This document shows, piece by piece, positions 1 to 7,845 of a stretch of DNA of 64,000 bases (its first letter is position 1; each line of letters opens with the position of its first letter). The notes under the pieces are model-generated. The model worked only from the letters and a program-made list of their open reading frames with translations. It made no database searches and was not told where the DNA came from. The position numbers and the translations under genes were made by a program. This DNA is from Rhizobium johnstonii 3841 (GTDB lineage: Bacteria; Pseudomonadota; Alphaproteobacteria; Rhizobiales; Rhizobiaceae), in contig NC_008380.1 of NCBI RefSeq assembly GCF_000009265.1, forward strand, positions 2,423,501-2,487,500. Direction: 5' to 3'.

Positions 1-283
1 ATTCCTGAAAGAGCCGCACGGGGTCGGCGGCGCTGAGGACGGCGACAGCGCTTGTCAGCCTGATCGACTTCGTGCGCGCGGCGGCGGCCGCAAGGATCAC
101 GGCTGGCGCTGAATCAAGCGCGTTCTCTCGATGATGTTCTCCCATGCCAAAGACGTCGAGGCCGACTTGATCGGCCAGTTCGACCTCTGCAAGTACGCTC
201 TCCATGCGATCGATGGCCGACTGCAGTCGTCCCGTAGCCGGGTCGTTCAGCAGCATCGCAAAACTATCGATACCGATTTCCAT
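1..283 (-). CDS. LLM-class (luciferase-like) flavin-dependent monooxygenase, 5' part only
   Basis: The minus strand reads an open frame from an ATG at 281-283 to the window edge, so about 94 N-terminal residues are present and the rest lies outside. The visible protein begins MEIGIDSFA and carries the features of bacterial luciferase-like oxidoreductases: an early strand, a helix ending in [18 protein letters not shown] (the GEHH pair is characteristic of the family), then [19 protein letters not shown], the second beta-alpha unit of the TIM barrel. Members use reduced flavin and oxygen; substrate cannot be told from this part. A weak AAAGGAT ribosome site precedes the start. The family call is firm; the substrate is unknown. 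Confidence 0.85.
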   Translation of the reverse strand, partial: MEIGIDSFAMLLNDPATGRLQSAIDRMESVLAEVELADQVGLDVFGMGEHHRENALDSAPAVILAAAAARTKSIRLTSAVAVLSAADPVRLFQE

Positions 284-670
284 CGAAGGATCCTTTCGAG
301 GCACTGTTGCCACCCAACAGCGGTGGTCGCGGAGTTTCGGCACTCCAGCTTCTAAATGACTCGTCTTGGCGCTGGGGTGGAGCGGACACGACGGTGTCTA
401 TCTGACAAAAAGCGCCTCCCGCTTCATCACACAACTGACAGGCGTCCCACTACCCGTCATTTTCCGATGGATACCATCCGAATATTCGATAGGTGAGTTT
501 GTTTGTGCCGATTGTCATGGCTCTTGGTCCTTTCTCGGATTCGGTAGGAAGAACATGCGACAGGGACCGCCGGCTTACACTGGCACAATGCAGGCGCTGG
601 TCCGGCCTTCCGCACGTACTGGACTTGCAGGCTGGCAATCCTCGGAAGAGCCGTCCACCAATGCCGGTGG
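284..670. other. Intergenic stretch, no supported gene
   Basis: This 387-bp stretch lies upstream of the luciferase-like gene and downstream of the alpha/beta hydrolase stop. Open frames exist on both strands (for example 366-704 plus and 450-680 minus), but none shows a ribosome site, a domain or a convincing protein composition, and they overlap one another. It presumably holds the promoter of the minus-strand monooxygenase gene. I see no strong promoter, repeat or RNA signal. Confidence 0.5.
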
Positions 671-1708
671 TCATGCCCATGCGTCCACGTCGATAACGGC
701 CTGAGCGAAAGCCTCTGGTGACTCCTGCGGGAGATTATGGCCTATACCGCCCTTGATCAGCCGGTGTTCGTATTTTGCCTTGAATTTTCCGGCATAGGCC
801 TTCGGATCAGGATGCGGTGCTCCGTTGGCATCGCCTTCCATCGTGATCGCAGGCACGTGGATTTCGGGAGCGGATGCGAGCTTGGTTTCGAACTCGTCGA
901 ACCGCGCCTCTCCCTCCGTCAGTCCGAGCCGCCAACGGTAGTTGTGGACGACGATCGCGACATGGTCCGGATTGGCGAATGCCGCGGCGCTTCGTTCAAA
1001 CGTCTTGTCATCGAATTTCCACTGAGGAGAGGCGAGTTGCCAGATGAGCCTGGCGAAGTCGTTCGTGTATTTTTCATAGCCGTCGCGACCGCGTTCTGTC
1101 GCGAAATAGAACTGATACCACCACTGCAGTTCGGCGCGCGGCGGCAACGGCACCTTTCCGGCGGTCTGGTTCCCGATGAGATAGCCGCTGACGGAGACCA
1201 AGCCCTTGCATCGTTCCGGCCAGAGCGCGGCGACAATGCCGGCGGTCCGCGCGCCCCAGTCGAAACCTGCGACGGTGGCTCGCTCGATCCTCAGAACGTC
1301 CATCAGCTTGATGGCATCGACTGCCAGCGCCGATTGTTGGCCGTTGCGCATCGTGTCGTCGGCGAGGAACTTCGTGCTGCCGTATCCTCGCAGATGGGGG
1401 ACGATTACACGATGGCCCTGGTCTGCGAGCAACGGGGCGACCTCGGCGAACGCATTGATGTCATAGGGCCAGCCGTGGAACAGAAGGACGGGCGATCCGT
1501 CGCTGGGTCCGAGTTCGGCGTATCCGACACTGAGGTCTCCCGCGTCGATTTGTCCGTCCGCGACCAGCCCATGGCCATTCTTTCGGGCAACCTTCTTGCC
1601 CTGGCCAGCACCCGCGGTATGTCCCGCGAGGATCCCCGCCGCGGTCAATCCGAGTGCGATCCCGCCGAAGGACCGACGTGTGAGGCTCCCATTTCTAAGA
1701 TTGCTCAT
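671..1708 (-). CDS. Tat-exported alpha/beta hydrolase, epoxide hydrolase/dehalogenase-like
   Basis: 345 aa. The N-terminus has a twin-arginine signal (LTRRSFGG, residues 9-16) followed by a hydrophobic stretch to about residue 33, so export to the periplasm by Tat is inferred. The mature part is an alpha/beta hydrolase: the oxyanion motif HGWP is at 78-81 and the nucleophile elbow is G-F-D-W-G around residue 150. Aspartate in place of serine is typical of epoxide hydrolases and haloalkane dehalogenases rather than esterases. A C-terminal GIGHNLPQ supplies the likely catalytic histidine. The gene stands alone on the minus strand. Substrate is not predictable from sequence; a general hydrolase role is safe. 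Confidence 0.85.
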   Translation of the reverse strand: MSNLRNGSLTRRSFGGIALGLTAAGILAGHTAGAGQGKKVARKNGHGLVADGQIDAGDLSVGYAELGPSDGSPVLLFHGWPYDINAFAEVAPLLADQGHRVIVPHLRGYGSTKFLADDTMRNGQQSALAVDAIKLMDVLRIERATVAGFDWGARTAGIVAALWPERCKGLVSVSGYLIGNQTAGKVPLPPRAELQWWYQFYFATERGRDGYEKYTNDFARLIWQLASPQWKFDDKTFERSAAAFANPDHVAIVVHNYRWRLGLTEGEARFDEFETKLASAPEIHVPAITMEGDANGAPHPDPKAYAGKFKAKYEHRLIKGGIGHNLPQESPEAFAQAVIDVDAWA

Positions 1709-1932
1709 GATTGCTTCTCCGATAATGGACGATGAATGGCCGCCTCGAGATCATGCTCAGAGAGCGTTGGCATCGGGAGTTTGAGACTGATGACCGGGGT
1801 CCGCTAGTGGACGAAGGTATTGGGCATACCAAGGTGTCGTCGATACCTAGGTGCAACAGCCGCCTCTTCTGCCGTTAGCCATACTGTTCTCCAGGCCGCG
1901 GGCGTTCCGCCGACGAGCTTTAGGAGAGGATG

Positions 1933-2151
1933 ATGAGCTACCGAGACAACGAGACGTCGGGGAGGCTTTTTCCCTGCGTCGCAATCCTTCTTGCGATGGC
2001 GGCCTTGGCCGGTGCCTTGGTATCGGTCAGACAACCCGTCGTGCCAGCCCGCGTCTGGGTACCCGTTCAGTCAGTCGGATCCTCGACCGTTAAGTCGGCG
2101 GCGGCGTGCTCCCCGGCATGGGCGGGCTGCAATCCGACTGAGCCGATTTGA
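1933..2151 (+). CDS. Small single-pass membrane protein, hypothetical
   Basis: About 72 aa. I chose the second of two adjacent ATGs (1933) because an AGGAG sits at 1922-1926, six bases upstream. The protein starts MSYRDNETSG and has one hydrophobic segment (LFPCVAILLAMAALAGALV, roughly residues 12-30), then a short extracytoplasmic tail with two cysteines. No family is recognised. It is transcribed divergently from the hydrolase and convergently with the potassium channel gene. The good ribosome site and the single well-formed membrane segment favour a real gene, but composition alone in this GC-rich DNA is weak evidence. Confidence 0.45.
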   Translation: MSYRDNETSGRLFPCVAILLAMAALAGALVSVRQPVVPARVWVPVQSVGSSTVKSAAACSPAWAGCNPTEPI

Positions 2152-2285
2152 AACGGTGCGCCGAGGCGCGCAAATCAATGAGCTGGCACAACAACATCTG
2201 CGGGGCTGCTGCGCTCCAACCCGAAGACGTAGCAATGATATGAAGCCTCGTCCGGGAGCGTTGCAAAAATCGCCAGGACCGACGG

Positions 2286-3080
2286 TCATGATCCCTCGTC
2301 CGGTATGTTCAAGACCTCTCCGCACGCCTTGCAATGAACGGCGTCCGCGTCATGGCGCTGAAGGCCGCATCGGTGGCAGGAATAGGTCACTTTGTGAGGG
2401 CGGACCACAGCCTGAGCAAGCCTGACGAATAGGGAAATGCCGACGATCATCGTCACAACGGAAGTGAGCTTGCCCAGCGTTCCCGGAAGCGTGATGTCTC
2501 CGAATCCCGTCGTCGTCACCGTCGCGACCGTGAAGTATAGCGCATCGACGAATCCTTCGCTTCCCTCCCTGTTGTAGAAGAAGGACGTATAGACGAACCC
2601 GGTTGCCATGAAGAGGAACACAAGGAGATTGATCACCGCCCGGACGACGTCGAGAAGGTATAAATAGCCGGCCTTGCGCAGCAAGTCCTTGAGCAGCGGA
2701 CTGGTGCCGATCGCCCAGAGCCGCATGATCCGCAGGAAAGCGAAATTGAAGAGCAGGTCCGGCAGCAACAGCGTGGCCAACACCACGAAGTCGATCCAGG
2801 TCATCGGCCGCCGAAGCCACTCGCGCACAGAGTATGCGGCGACCGCCCGGCCGACCATCTCGGCGGCGATCCACACTGCTATCGCATAGTCGATGATCAG
2901 ATAGGACGGACCGGATCGCAGGTACGGGCCGAGCAGGAAGAAGGCGAGAATGGCGACGTCAATGGCAGCAAATACCAGCCGAAAGGCGACCGCCTGCCTG
3001 CCGTCGGCCCTATCGAGCCTTCGCAGCACCTGACGAAGCGAATTCTGCAGAGAGCCGTCGTCGGATTCGAAAGTCTTCAT
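2286..3080 (-). CDS. Ion-channel protein (voltage-gated-like K+ channel) with C-terminal zinc ribbon
   Basis: 264 aa. Six hydrophobic segments span residues 32-225. The pore region carries TTTGFGD at 189-195, a potassium selectivity filter. The S4-like segment (FLRIMRLWAIG, about 115-125) has few basic residues, so strong voltage sensing is doubtful. After the last helix comes a 30-residue cytoplasmic tail with two CxxC pairs, C235/C238 and C250/C253, which form a rubredoxin-like zinc ribbon. The protein resembles the Kch/ion_trans family with a single pore unit, so it would act as a tetramer in the inner membrane. A zinc-ribbon tail is less usual than RCK or cyclic-nucleotide domains. The start is the only well-placed ATG; its ribosome site is weak. 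Confidence 0.85.
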   Translation of the reverse strand: MKTFESDDGSLQNSLRQVLRRLDRADGRQAVAFRLVFAAIDVAILAFFLLGPYLRSGPSYLIIDYAIAVWIAAEMVGRAVAAYSVREWLRRPMTWIDFVVLATLLLPDLLFNFAFLRIMRLWAIGTSPLLKDLLRKAGYLYLLDVVRAVINLLVFLFMATGFVYTSFFYNREGSEGFVDALYFTVATVTTTGFGDITLPGTLGKLTSVVTMIVGISLFVRLAQAVVRPHKVTYSCHRCGLQRHDADAVHCKACGEVLNIPDEGS

Positions 3081-3191
3081 CCAGGGAATGTAGATCCCTC
3101 ATCGGCGTCCGCAAGTCGCCGAAGAGATCCTTGTCCGGCAAATCGTTGTTCTCGTCTGGACAGGACTTGCCCTGCAGGTTGTGCCTCGATC

Positions 3192-3965
3192 TCAGGCGAC
3201 GGACCATCCACCGTCCACCAGCAGATTCGCGCCGGTGATCAGGCTCGCGGCCGGTGACGCAAGGAAGACCACGGCACCCACCACATCATCGGTTTCGCCG
3301 ATCCGGCCGAGTGGAATGTGACCGAGCGTCGCTTCGCGATTGTCGGCATCGGATAGAAAAGGTGCTGTGCCATCGGTGTGAATGAACGTCGGCGATACGG
3401 TATTTACGGTGACATCATAGCGTGCCCATTCGGCTGCGAGGCAACGCGTGAGGTGATTGATGGCCGCTTTGCTCATGCAATAGATTGCCTCGCCGCGCAG
3501 TGCCACGGTACCGGCCTGTGAGCTGATGTTGATGATCCTGCCCCCATTGCGCTTGATCATGTGCCGGCCCACAGCCTGCGTCATCAGAAAGGTGCCCTTG
3601 ATGTTGACATCGAGTATCTCGTCAAGATCCTTCTCCTCGACGAGTTCCGCGAGATTGCCCGGAGCCACGCCGACATTGTTGACGAGGATGTCGATCCGGC
3701 CGAACGTCGCAAGCGCCGCGTCGACGGCTTGTGCGATATGGGCCTTATTGGGAATGTCCAGTTCAACGGGGAGAACTTTTCGCCCCGCGCCCTCGAGTTC
3801 GGCAGCCAGGCTCGCCGACGCTGCTACATCGCGGACCCCCAATACGATATCGGAACCTGCTGCGGCACAGGCAAGTGCGCAAGCCCGACCGATGCCACGG
3901 CTGGCTCCCGTCACCAAAGTCACCTTGCCCTCAAGGCTGAAGTTCGGCGCATTCTTCTGCATCAT
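3192..3965 (-). CDS. Short-chain dehydrogenase/reductase (classical SDR)
   Basis: 257 aa. A classical NAD(P)-dependent SDR: the cofactor motif GASRGIG is at residues 20-26, NNVG at about 96-99, the catalytic serine in NISSQAG near 148, and the catalytic pair Y162 and K166 (YCMSK). The C-terminal GANLLVDGGWSV motif is also typical. Such enzymes reduce or oxidise alcohols, sugars or 3-oxoacyl groups; the length and motifs fit the glucose-1-dehydrogenase/FabG-like group, but the substrate cannot be fixed. The gene stands between the channel gene and ccdA, all on the minus strand with gaps near 100 bp, so an operon is possible but not required. Confidence 0.9.
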   Translation of the reverse strand: MMQKNAPNFSLEGKVTLVTGASRGIGRACALACAAAGSDIVLGVRDVAASASLAAELEGAGRKVLPVELDIPNKAHIAQAVDAALATFGRIDILVNNVGVAPGNLAELVEEKDLDEILDVNIKGTFLMTQAVGRHMIKRNGGRIINISSQAGTVALRGEAIYCMSKAAINHLTRCLAAEWARYDVTVNTVSPTFIHTDGTAPFLSDADNREATLGHIPLGRIGETDDVVGAVVFLASPAASLITGANLLVDGGWSVA

Positions 3966-4050
3966 GATGCCTCCCTCGATGAAGCTCCATTTATGGCAGC
4001 GTCGGCGTGCGGATGCCAGATGTTCCGCGAGTGCTGACCCAGCCGGTGGC

Positions 4051-4800
4051 CTAGCCGATCTGCATCAGGATCGGAAAGGTCTGCTGGAACCAGATCGCCA
4101 CATTGCTGACCCATCCGAACAGGAAGGCGAGGCCGGTCAGCACGAGGAAGAGACCCATCACCTTTTCCACCGTGCCGAGATGGCGGCGGAAGCGCGACAG
4201 GAAACGCATGAAGGCGCCGGAAAAGCCGGCGGCGATCCAGAAGGGGATGGCAAGGCCGAGCGAATAGATGGCGAGCAGCCCGGCGCCGGAGCCGACCGTC
4301 TCGCGCGAGGCGGCAACGCCGAGGATGGCGCCGAGCACCGGGCCGATGCAGGGCGTCCAGCCGAAGGCGAAGGCAAGGCCCATGATATAGGCGCCCGTCA
4401 GCGTCGCCGGCTTGCCGCTGCCCTGGAAGCGCGCCTCACGCGCCAGCACCCCGATTCGAAAGAGGCCAAGGAAGTTCAATCCCATGACAATGATGATCAG
4501 CCCGCCGATCTTCGACAGGAGGTCGAGATGCTGGCGAAGCGCCATGCCGATGCTGGAAGCACCGGCGCCGAGCGCCACGAAGACGGTGGCAAAGCCAAGC
4601 GTGAAGAGGAGTGCCGAGAAGAAGACGCCGCGCCTGATGTCGGGCGCCACCGCAACCGCACCGCCGCCGCGGAACTGCTCGACGGAAATGCCGGCCATAT
4701 AGCAGAGATAGGGCGGAACGAGGGGAAGCACGCAGGGCGACAGGAAGGAAAGCGCCCCGGCAATCAGCGCGCTCCACAGGGAAATATCGGCAATCGACAC
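4051..4800 (-). CDS. ccdA: Cytochrome c biogenesis protein CcdA (thiol-disulfide electron carrier)
   Basis: 249 aa, the normal length for the short CcdA/DsbD-beta family. Six transmembrane helices are visible. The two conserved redox cysteines sit in LSPCVLPLVPP (C23) and FGWTPCIGP (C151), each next to the prolines that mark the family. The protein moves electrons from cytoplasmic thioredoxin across the inner membrane to periplasmic thiol reductants used in cytochrome c maturation. The start is the ATG at 4798-4800. No heme-handling partner genes are adjacent. Family assignment is secure. Confidence 0.95.
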   Translation of the reverse strand: MSIADISLWSALIAGALSFLSPCVLPLVPPYLCYMAGISVEQFRGGGAVAVAPDIRRGVFFSALLFTLGFATVFVALGAGASSIGMALRQHLDLLSKIGGLIIIVMGLNFLGLFRIGVLAREARFQGSGKPATLTGAYIMGLAFAFGWTPCIGPVLGAILGVAASRETVGSGAGLLAIYSLGLAIPFWIAAGFSGAFMRFLSRFRRHLGTVEKVMGLFLVLTGLAFLFGWVSNVAIWFQQTFPILMQIG

Positions 4801-5031
4801 GCATTCTCTCCGGCTGCAATCTGCGTGATGTTCCTAGCTTTGCAGGCAAGCGATTGCCAATCACCTTTTTGCGCACCCAAGAAATCTGTCTCTGCACGCA
4901 AGACATTTGTCTTGGCGCCCGCAAGAAATGTGCCGAACGTTTGCAAAAGGCAAAATTTTCGGTTGACCGGCATGGGTCGCCTGCCTATGTTCCGCCCACT
5001 TCCAGCCGGGGTGGTCACACCCGCGGAGAGG

Positions 5032-5107
5032 GAGAGCGTAGCTCAGCTGGTAGAGCAACTGACTTTTAATCAGTAGGTCTCGGGTTCGAACCCCGACGCT
5101 CTCACCA
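5032..5107 (+). tRNA. tRNA-Lys(UUU)
   Basis: A 76-nt tRNA including encoded CCA. The 7-bp acceptor stem pairs GAGAGCG (5032-5038) with CGCTCTC (5097-5103). The D arm is GCTC/GAGC, the anticodon stem ACTGA/TCAGT closes a loop CTTTTAA with anticodon TTT, and the T arm is TCGGG-TTCGAAC-CCCGA. All stems pair perfectly. The anticodon UUU reads AAA and AAG. The accessory-looking small genes begin just downstream of its 3' end, which is a common integration position, although I find no second copy of the 3' end in the window. Confidence 0.97.
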
Positions 5108-5304
5108 TAATTTTGCAAGCAATATCAATACTGTAGTATGTGTAAAGGGCGTCAGTGATTGAGGCCCTTTTACGCACTTTACGGCCCATGACGCGGCTTT
5201 ACGGCACACGATTGACACATGGGCGTGTAAAACAACCGCCGGCTGGTGAGACCGACGGCTACACACCGTATGGAACGCGCCCGCAGTGCAGGAGCGCTTC
5301 ATGC

Positions 5305-5610
5305 TCAAGGCTGTCCAGCGGCCTCGACCAGAAATTCACTCATCTTTGCTGACACGTCCTGCTCGCTGACGTTCTGACCAGCCGCTTGAAGATCCGATAT
5401 AGCTTTCGAGAGAACTCCAGCGTCTCCACCCCCTTTAAAGCGGGCATCAGTGATTTCAGCGCCGTAGCCCGCAACATCATCCCGACCAATGAGGCCTGCA
5501 ATCCATTGCGCCAAAAGCCTGTCCATGCGAGATTTGAGCTTGATGGACCTCTCGGCGTCTTGGAAGTATTGATCCTCCATCGCCTTTTTGCGGTCTCCTA
5601 AGTCGGCCAT
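5305..5610 (-). CDS. DUF1476 protein, divergent F1-ATPase zeta-subunit-like
   Basis: 101 aa. The ATG at 5608-5610 is preceded by AGGGAG about ten bases upstream and is preferred to a longer frame starting at 5742. The protein starts MADLGDRKKAMEDQYFQD and continues with a helical MDRLLAQWIAGLIG, which aligns with the family pattern of ATP synthase zeta (an N-terminal 'FDxREKAFE' helix, then 'RRNKLLGLWAAEKLG'). Zeta binds F1 and blocks ATP hydrolysis in alphaproteobacteria. This copy differs strongly from the usual core sequence as I know it, and it sits among accessory genes, so it may be a paralogue with a changed role. The fold assignment is likely; ATPase inhibition is an inference. Confidence 0.7.
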   Translation of the reverse strand: MADLGDRKKAMEDQYFQDAERSIKLKSRMDRLLAQWIAGLIGRDDVAGYGAEITDARFKGGGDAGVLSKAISDLQAAGQNVSEQDVSAKMSEFLVEAAGQP

Positions 5611-5848
5611 CGTTTTTTCTCCCTGATTTGTTTCATCTCCGCCTACAGGGTATTTTAGCACATCAAACGCCACACCATCTGATTTAACTTGATTTTTGGC
5701 CTTCACGACGAAGTCATCATCTCTTTGGACATCGTGTGTCACCGGATTCTATCCGCACCTGCCGCAAGCCCGAGCCTCACGAAGCATCGCTTTTCGTAAT
5801 CATGAACGAGTGCAAGCGCCGGTATAAATTTCACGGAAAGAAGCGATC

Positions 5849-6049
5849 TTAGATCAACAGTCGCATTAACGCGCCCTCGTCCTTCACGCCATGCTGGTAC
5901 GAATGGATAACCCGCTGAGCCAGATCTTCACGCTCGGTGTCTGTTGTGATTCGTCGCACCGAGCTGATGTGTTCGAACACTCTCTGGCAGAGGGCAACTT
6001 CTTCGTCGCCCAACACGGTTTGTGCGTCGGCTATCTGGGATCGGATCAT
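5849..6049 (-). CDS. Small hypothetical protein (66 aa), rhizobial type
   Basis: I place the start at the ATG at 6047-6049 (MIRSQIADAQ), with GAGG eight bases upstream, rather than at the longer frame start at 6175. The protein is helical and soluble, ending in a QRVFEHIS...REDLAQRVIHSYQHGVKDEGALMRLL pattern: a short hydrophilic helix, then a second helix with a 'GV-DE-L-LL' end. Small proteins of this kind occur in rhizobia without known function. It lies 126 bp downstream of another small minus-strand gene and may share its transcript. No function is proposed. Confidence 0.55.
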   Translation of the reverse strand: MIRSQIADAQTVLGDEEVALCQRVFEHISSVRRITTDTEREDLAQRVIHSYQHGVKDEGALMRLLI

Positions 6050-6175
6050 GATCGCCCTCGCTTCCTTCGGATCGATAGGAGGGTGGAAAAACTGCTTTTT
6101 AAGCGAATGAAGGGAGACACAAGGTCGTGAGGTCTCGCGCCTATTCTCGAGATACGTCTTTGTCCCAACTGACAA

Positions 6176-6370
6176 CTAGTTCTCGTTCGGCCCGCTCCAC
6201 ACATATGCAGAAGCCGGCTTTCTCTGGGCATTCCAGATCACTTCGTACCCCATCTTCTCAAGCGAAAGTAAAGCACCAAGCCTATCGTCATCTGAAAGGC
6301 TTCGCAGAGAAACATTAAGTGCGTCCAGGCCACCTAAATTGTAGAGCTTCACGAATACATCGAGTGCCAT
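6176..6370 (-). CDS. Small hypothetical protein (64 aa)
   Basis: The ATG at 6368-6370 has GGGGAGAA seven bases upstream, a good ribosome site, and is preferred to 6400. The product starts MALDVFVKLYNLGG, has a middle segment SLRSLSDDDRLGALLSLEKMGYEVIWN that resembles a helix followed by a strand, and ends SGPNEN. It has no signal peptide or membrane segment. The DNA is less GC-rich than the catabolic genes elsewhere in the window. No family is recognised. Together with the next minus-strand gene it may form a two-gene unit. Confidence 0.55.
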   Translation of the reverse strand: MALDVFVKLYNLGGLDALNVSLRSLSDDDRLGALLSLEKMGYEVIWNAQRKPASAYVWSGPNEN

Positions 6371-6566
6371 TGTTGTTCTCCCCACAAGACAGTATAACAC
6401 AAGATGAAAGGAAATTTGCTTTATGCATATATAAATATTTTATACATATATTCGTTATTCACGAATTATTTATGGTTTTCTTCATTAGGGTGTGGATGTT
6501 TGACATGGGCGGCGCCTTGCGGCTTTGCCGCTGGAATTGAGCTTCGCGGAAATCCGCTCAGAGACA

Positions 6567-6592
6567 GGAACCAAATTCCGCTACGGTCCGTT
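6567..6592 (+). promoter_or_regulatory. Predicted EcfG (general stress sigma factor) promoter for the CsbD gene
   Basis: GGAAC at 6567-6571 and CGTT at 6589-6592 are separated by 17 bases, matching the alphaproteobacterial EcfG promoter pattern GGAAC-N16/17-CGTT. The -10 element ends 31 bases before the CsbD start codon, a sensible distance. CsbD-family genes are commonly part of the general stress response, so position and target agree. Seen by eye only; no genome background count was made. Confidence 0.75.
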
Positions 6593-6623
6593 TTCTCCTC
6601 ATCAACAACAGGAGAAATCCACC

Positions 6624-6827
6624 ATGGATTGGAATCGTGTCGAAGGAAATTGGAAGCAGGCGAAGGGCAAGATCAAGGAGCAGTGGGGCAAACTCACCGA
6701 CGATGATCTCGACCAGATCGCCGGCAAGCGCGAGCAGCTGGAAGGCAAGATCCAGGAGCGGTATGGTATCGAAAAGGATCGTGTTAAACGCGACATCGAC
6801 GACTGGACCGGTCGCCAGACTTGGTAG
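6624..6827 (+). CDS. CsbD family stress-response protein
   Basis: 67 aa. The protein is a typical CsbD: it starts MDWNRVEGNWKQAKGKIKEQWG, followed by LTDDDLDQIAGKREQLEGKIQERYG, the two conserved helical repeats of the family, at the usual length. The start at 6624 has AGGAGAAA ahead of it. CsbD proteins are small, abundant, stress-induced and of unclear biochemical role. An EcfG-type promoter lies directly upstream and a strong terminator directly downstream, so this is a single-gene unit, most likely induced by osmotic, heat or starvation stress through the PhyR-NepR-EcfG pathway (inference). Confidence 0.93.
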   Translation: MDWNRVEGNWKQAKGKIKEQWGKLTDDDLDQIAGKREQLEGKIQERYGIEKDRVKRDIDDWTGRQTW

Positions 6828-6838
6828 TGCCTGAACAG

Positions 6839-6862
6839 AAACCCGGTGAAAGCCGGGTTTTT
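6839..6862 (+). terminator. Rho-independent terminator of the CsbD gene
   Basis: An 8-bp perfect stem, AAACCCGG (6839-6846) and CCGGGTTT (6853-6860), encloses the loop TGAAAG and continues into a run of five T (6858-6862). It begins 12 bases after the CsbD stop codon. Confidence 0.9.
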
Positions 6863-7202
6863 GCTGTCTGTGCCTGCCGCCAACAGTTCTCGATCCGCTT
6901 ACTGCTACAAGATTTCAAGTGCTTTATTGTTGAAATCGAAATCAATCTCGTTTCCTAATTTAGAATATTCATATATATGGTCACGGGCGGTCTCGATCGC
7001 GGTAATTGGAACGCAAGTTCCACACATCCAGATCCGGCATCGGTGGGATGCCGATCCGCCAGAACAGTGCCCAAGCATTTCTCGACCGCCTTGCAGTTCC
7101 AATTTGTTCTGACGCTCAATTTTTCCTGGTCATCACGTGGGTCGCGCAGATCACCGCCACGGCCACAGAGCATTTCAGCCTGCGCGCGAAAAGGGGATAT
7201 CA
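6863..7202. other. AT-richer intergenic stretch, no firm gene
   Basis: 340 bp between the CsbD terminator and the IalB-like gene. Positions 6900-6990 are distinctly AT-rich (for example TATTCATATATATGG). A minus-strand frame at 6905-7102 ends in a protein-like tail (ARDHIYEYSKLGNEIDFDF) with a CGTC motif, but its only start is a TTG without a clear ribosome site. It may be a gene remnant. The promoter of the IalB-like gene is presumably in the right half. Confidence 0.4.
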
Positions 7203-7718
7203 ATGAGAAGTTTCTTGACATTGATCGCGGCGACGTCACTAGCGCTGTCGGCGATGGCGGCCTATGGACAAAATCCCGTTCCCAAAGCCAGTGATGTGCT
7301 TGTCAAATATGGGGAGGTTGAGAACTGGACCGTCTACACAAATCAAACCCGCGGAGATTGCTTGATCGTGCGCGACTATGGTTCAGGTTCTGTGCAAATG
7401 GGCGTGACCGCAGATCAGCAGGTGGGATATCTTGGCGTATTCTCGAAGGCTGATATCGGCCTTCAGAATGGGACCAAGTCGGAAGTCTTCGTCTCCATCG
7501 GCGGTCATCTCTACAGTGGTGTTGCCACCAGCACCCGCGGTGAACTCAAGGGCGGATATTCTGGCGGCTACATCTTGACGGACAGCCCGGAGTTCAAGCG
7601 CGACCTGGCGAAGAAATATGAAATGATCGTGTTTCCGGAAACCAAGGGGACCTTTGTCGTCGATTTGAACGGTACTTACAAAGCAATGGCAATGGGCCGC
7701 AAATGCCTCAAGCAATGA
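7203..7718 (+). CDS. Secreted IalB-like (invasion-associated locus B family) protein
   Basis: 171 aa. The ATG at 7203 has AAGGGGAT eight bases upstream and begins a signal peptide (MRSFLTLIAATSLALSAMAA, cleavage expected after AYG). The mature part has the layout of the IalB/DUF1176-like periplasmic fold: ENWTVYTNQTRGDCLIVRDYG near the start, a set of beta strands, then a closing MGRKCLKQ, giving two cysteines that may bridge. The family is widespread in Rhizobiales, named for a Bartonella invasion gene, and has no agreed biochemical activity. Single gene with no obvious partner. The family call is moderate, because the sequence is divergent. Confidence 0.6.
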   Translation: MRSFLTLIAATSLALSAMAAYGQNPVPKASDVLVKYGEVENWTVYTNQTRGDCLIVRDYGSGSVQMGVTADQQVGYLGVFSKADIGLQNGTKSEVFVSIGGHLYSGVATSTRGELKGGYSGGYILTDSPEFKRDLAKKYEMIVFPETKGTFVVDLNGTYKAMAMGRKCLKQ

Positions 7719-7845
7719 CCGGCGCCTCTGATATTGCCTTCAATCGACGTTCGACGTTCCTTGTGTGGCATTTGCTCCAGAATGCCGGAATTGCATCGTG
7801 TATCGCCCTCTGAGTGCTTTTGGAGCGGCCAACTGCCCTCGGATG

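Noticed and set aside
737..1735. 332-aa plus-strand open frame
   Set aside because: Antisense to the alpha/beta hydrolase, which has clear motifs; no ribosome site or family match.
3526..5076. 516-aa plus-strand open frame
   Set aside because: It lies opposite the SDR and ccdA genes, runs into the tRNA gene, and has the low-complexity charge pattern of an antisense frame in GC-rich DNA.
5108..5304. Attachment-site repeat or integrase next to tRNA-Lys
   Set aside because: I looked for a copy of the tRNA 3' end and for an integrase frame and found neither in the window.
7006..7035. EcfG promoter upstream of the IalB-like gene
   Set aside because: GGAAC is present, but no CGTT-like -10 lies 16-18 bases downstream.
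6905..7102. Minus-strand 65-aa frame with a CGTC motif
   Set aside because: The C-terminal tail looks protein-like, but the only start is a TTG without a ribosome site. Kept only as a remark in the intergenic entry.
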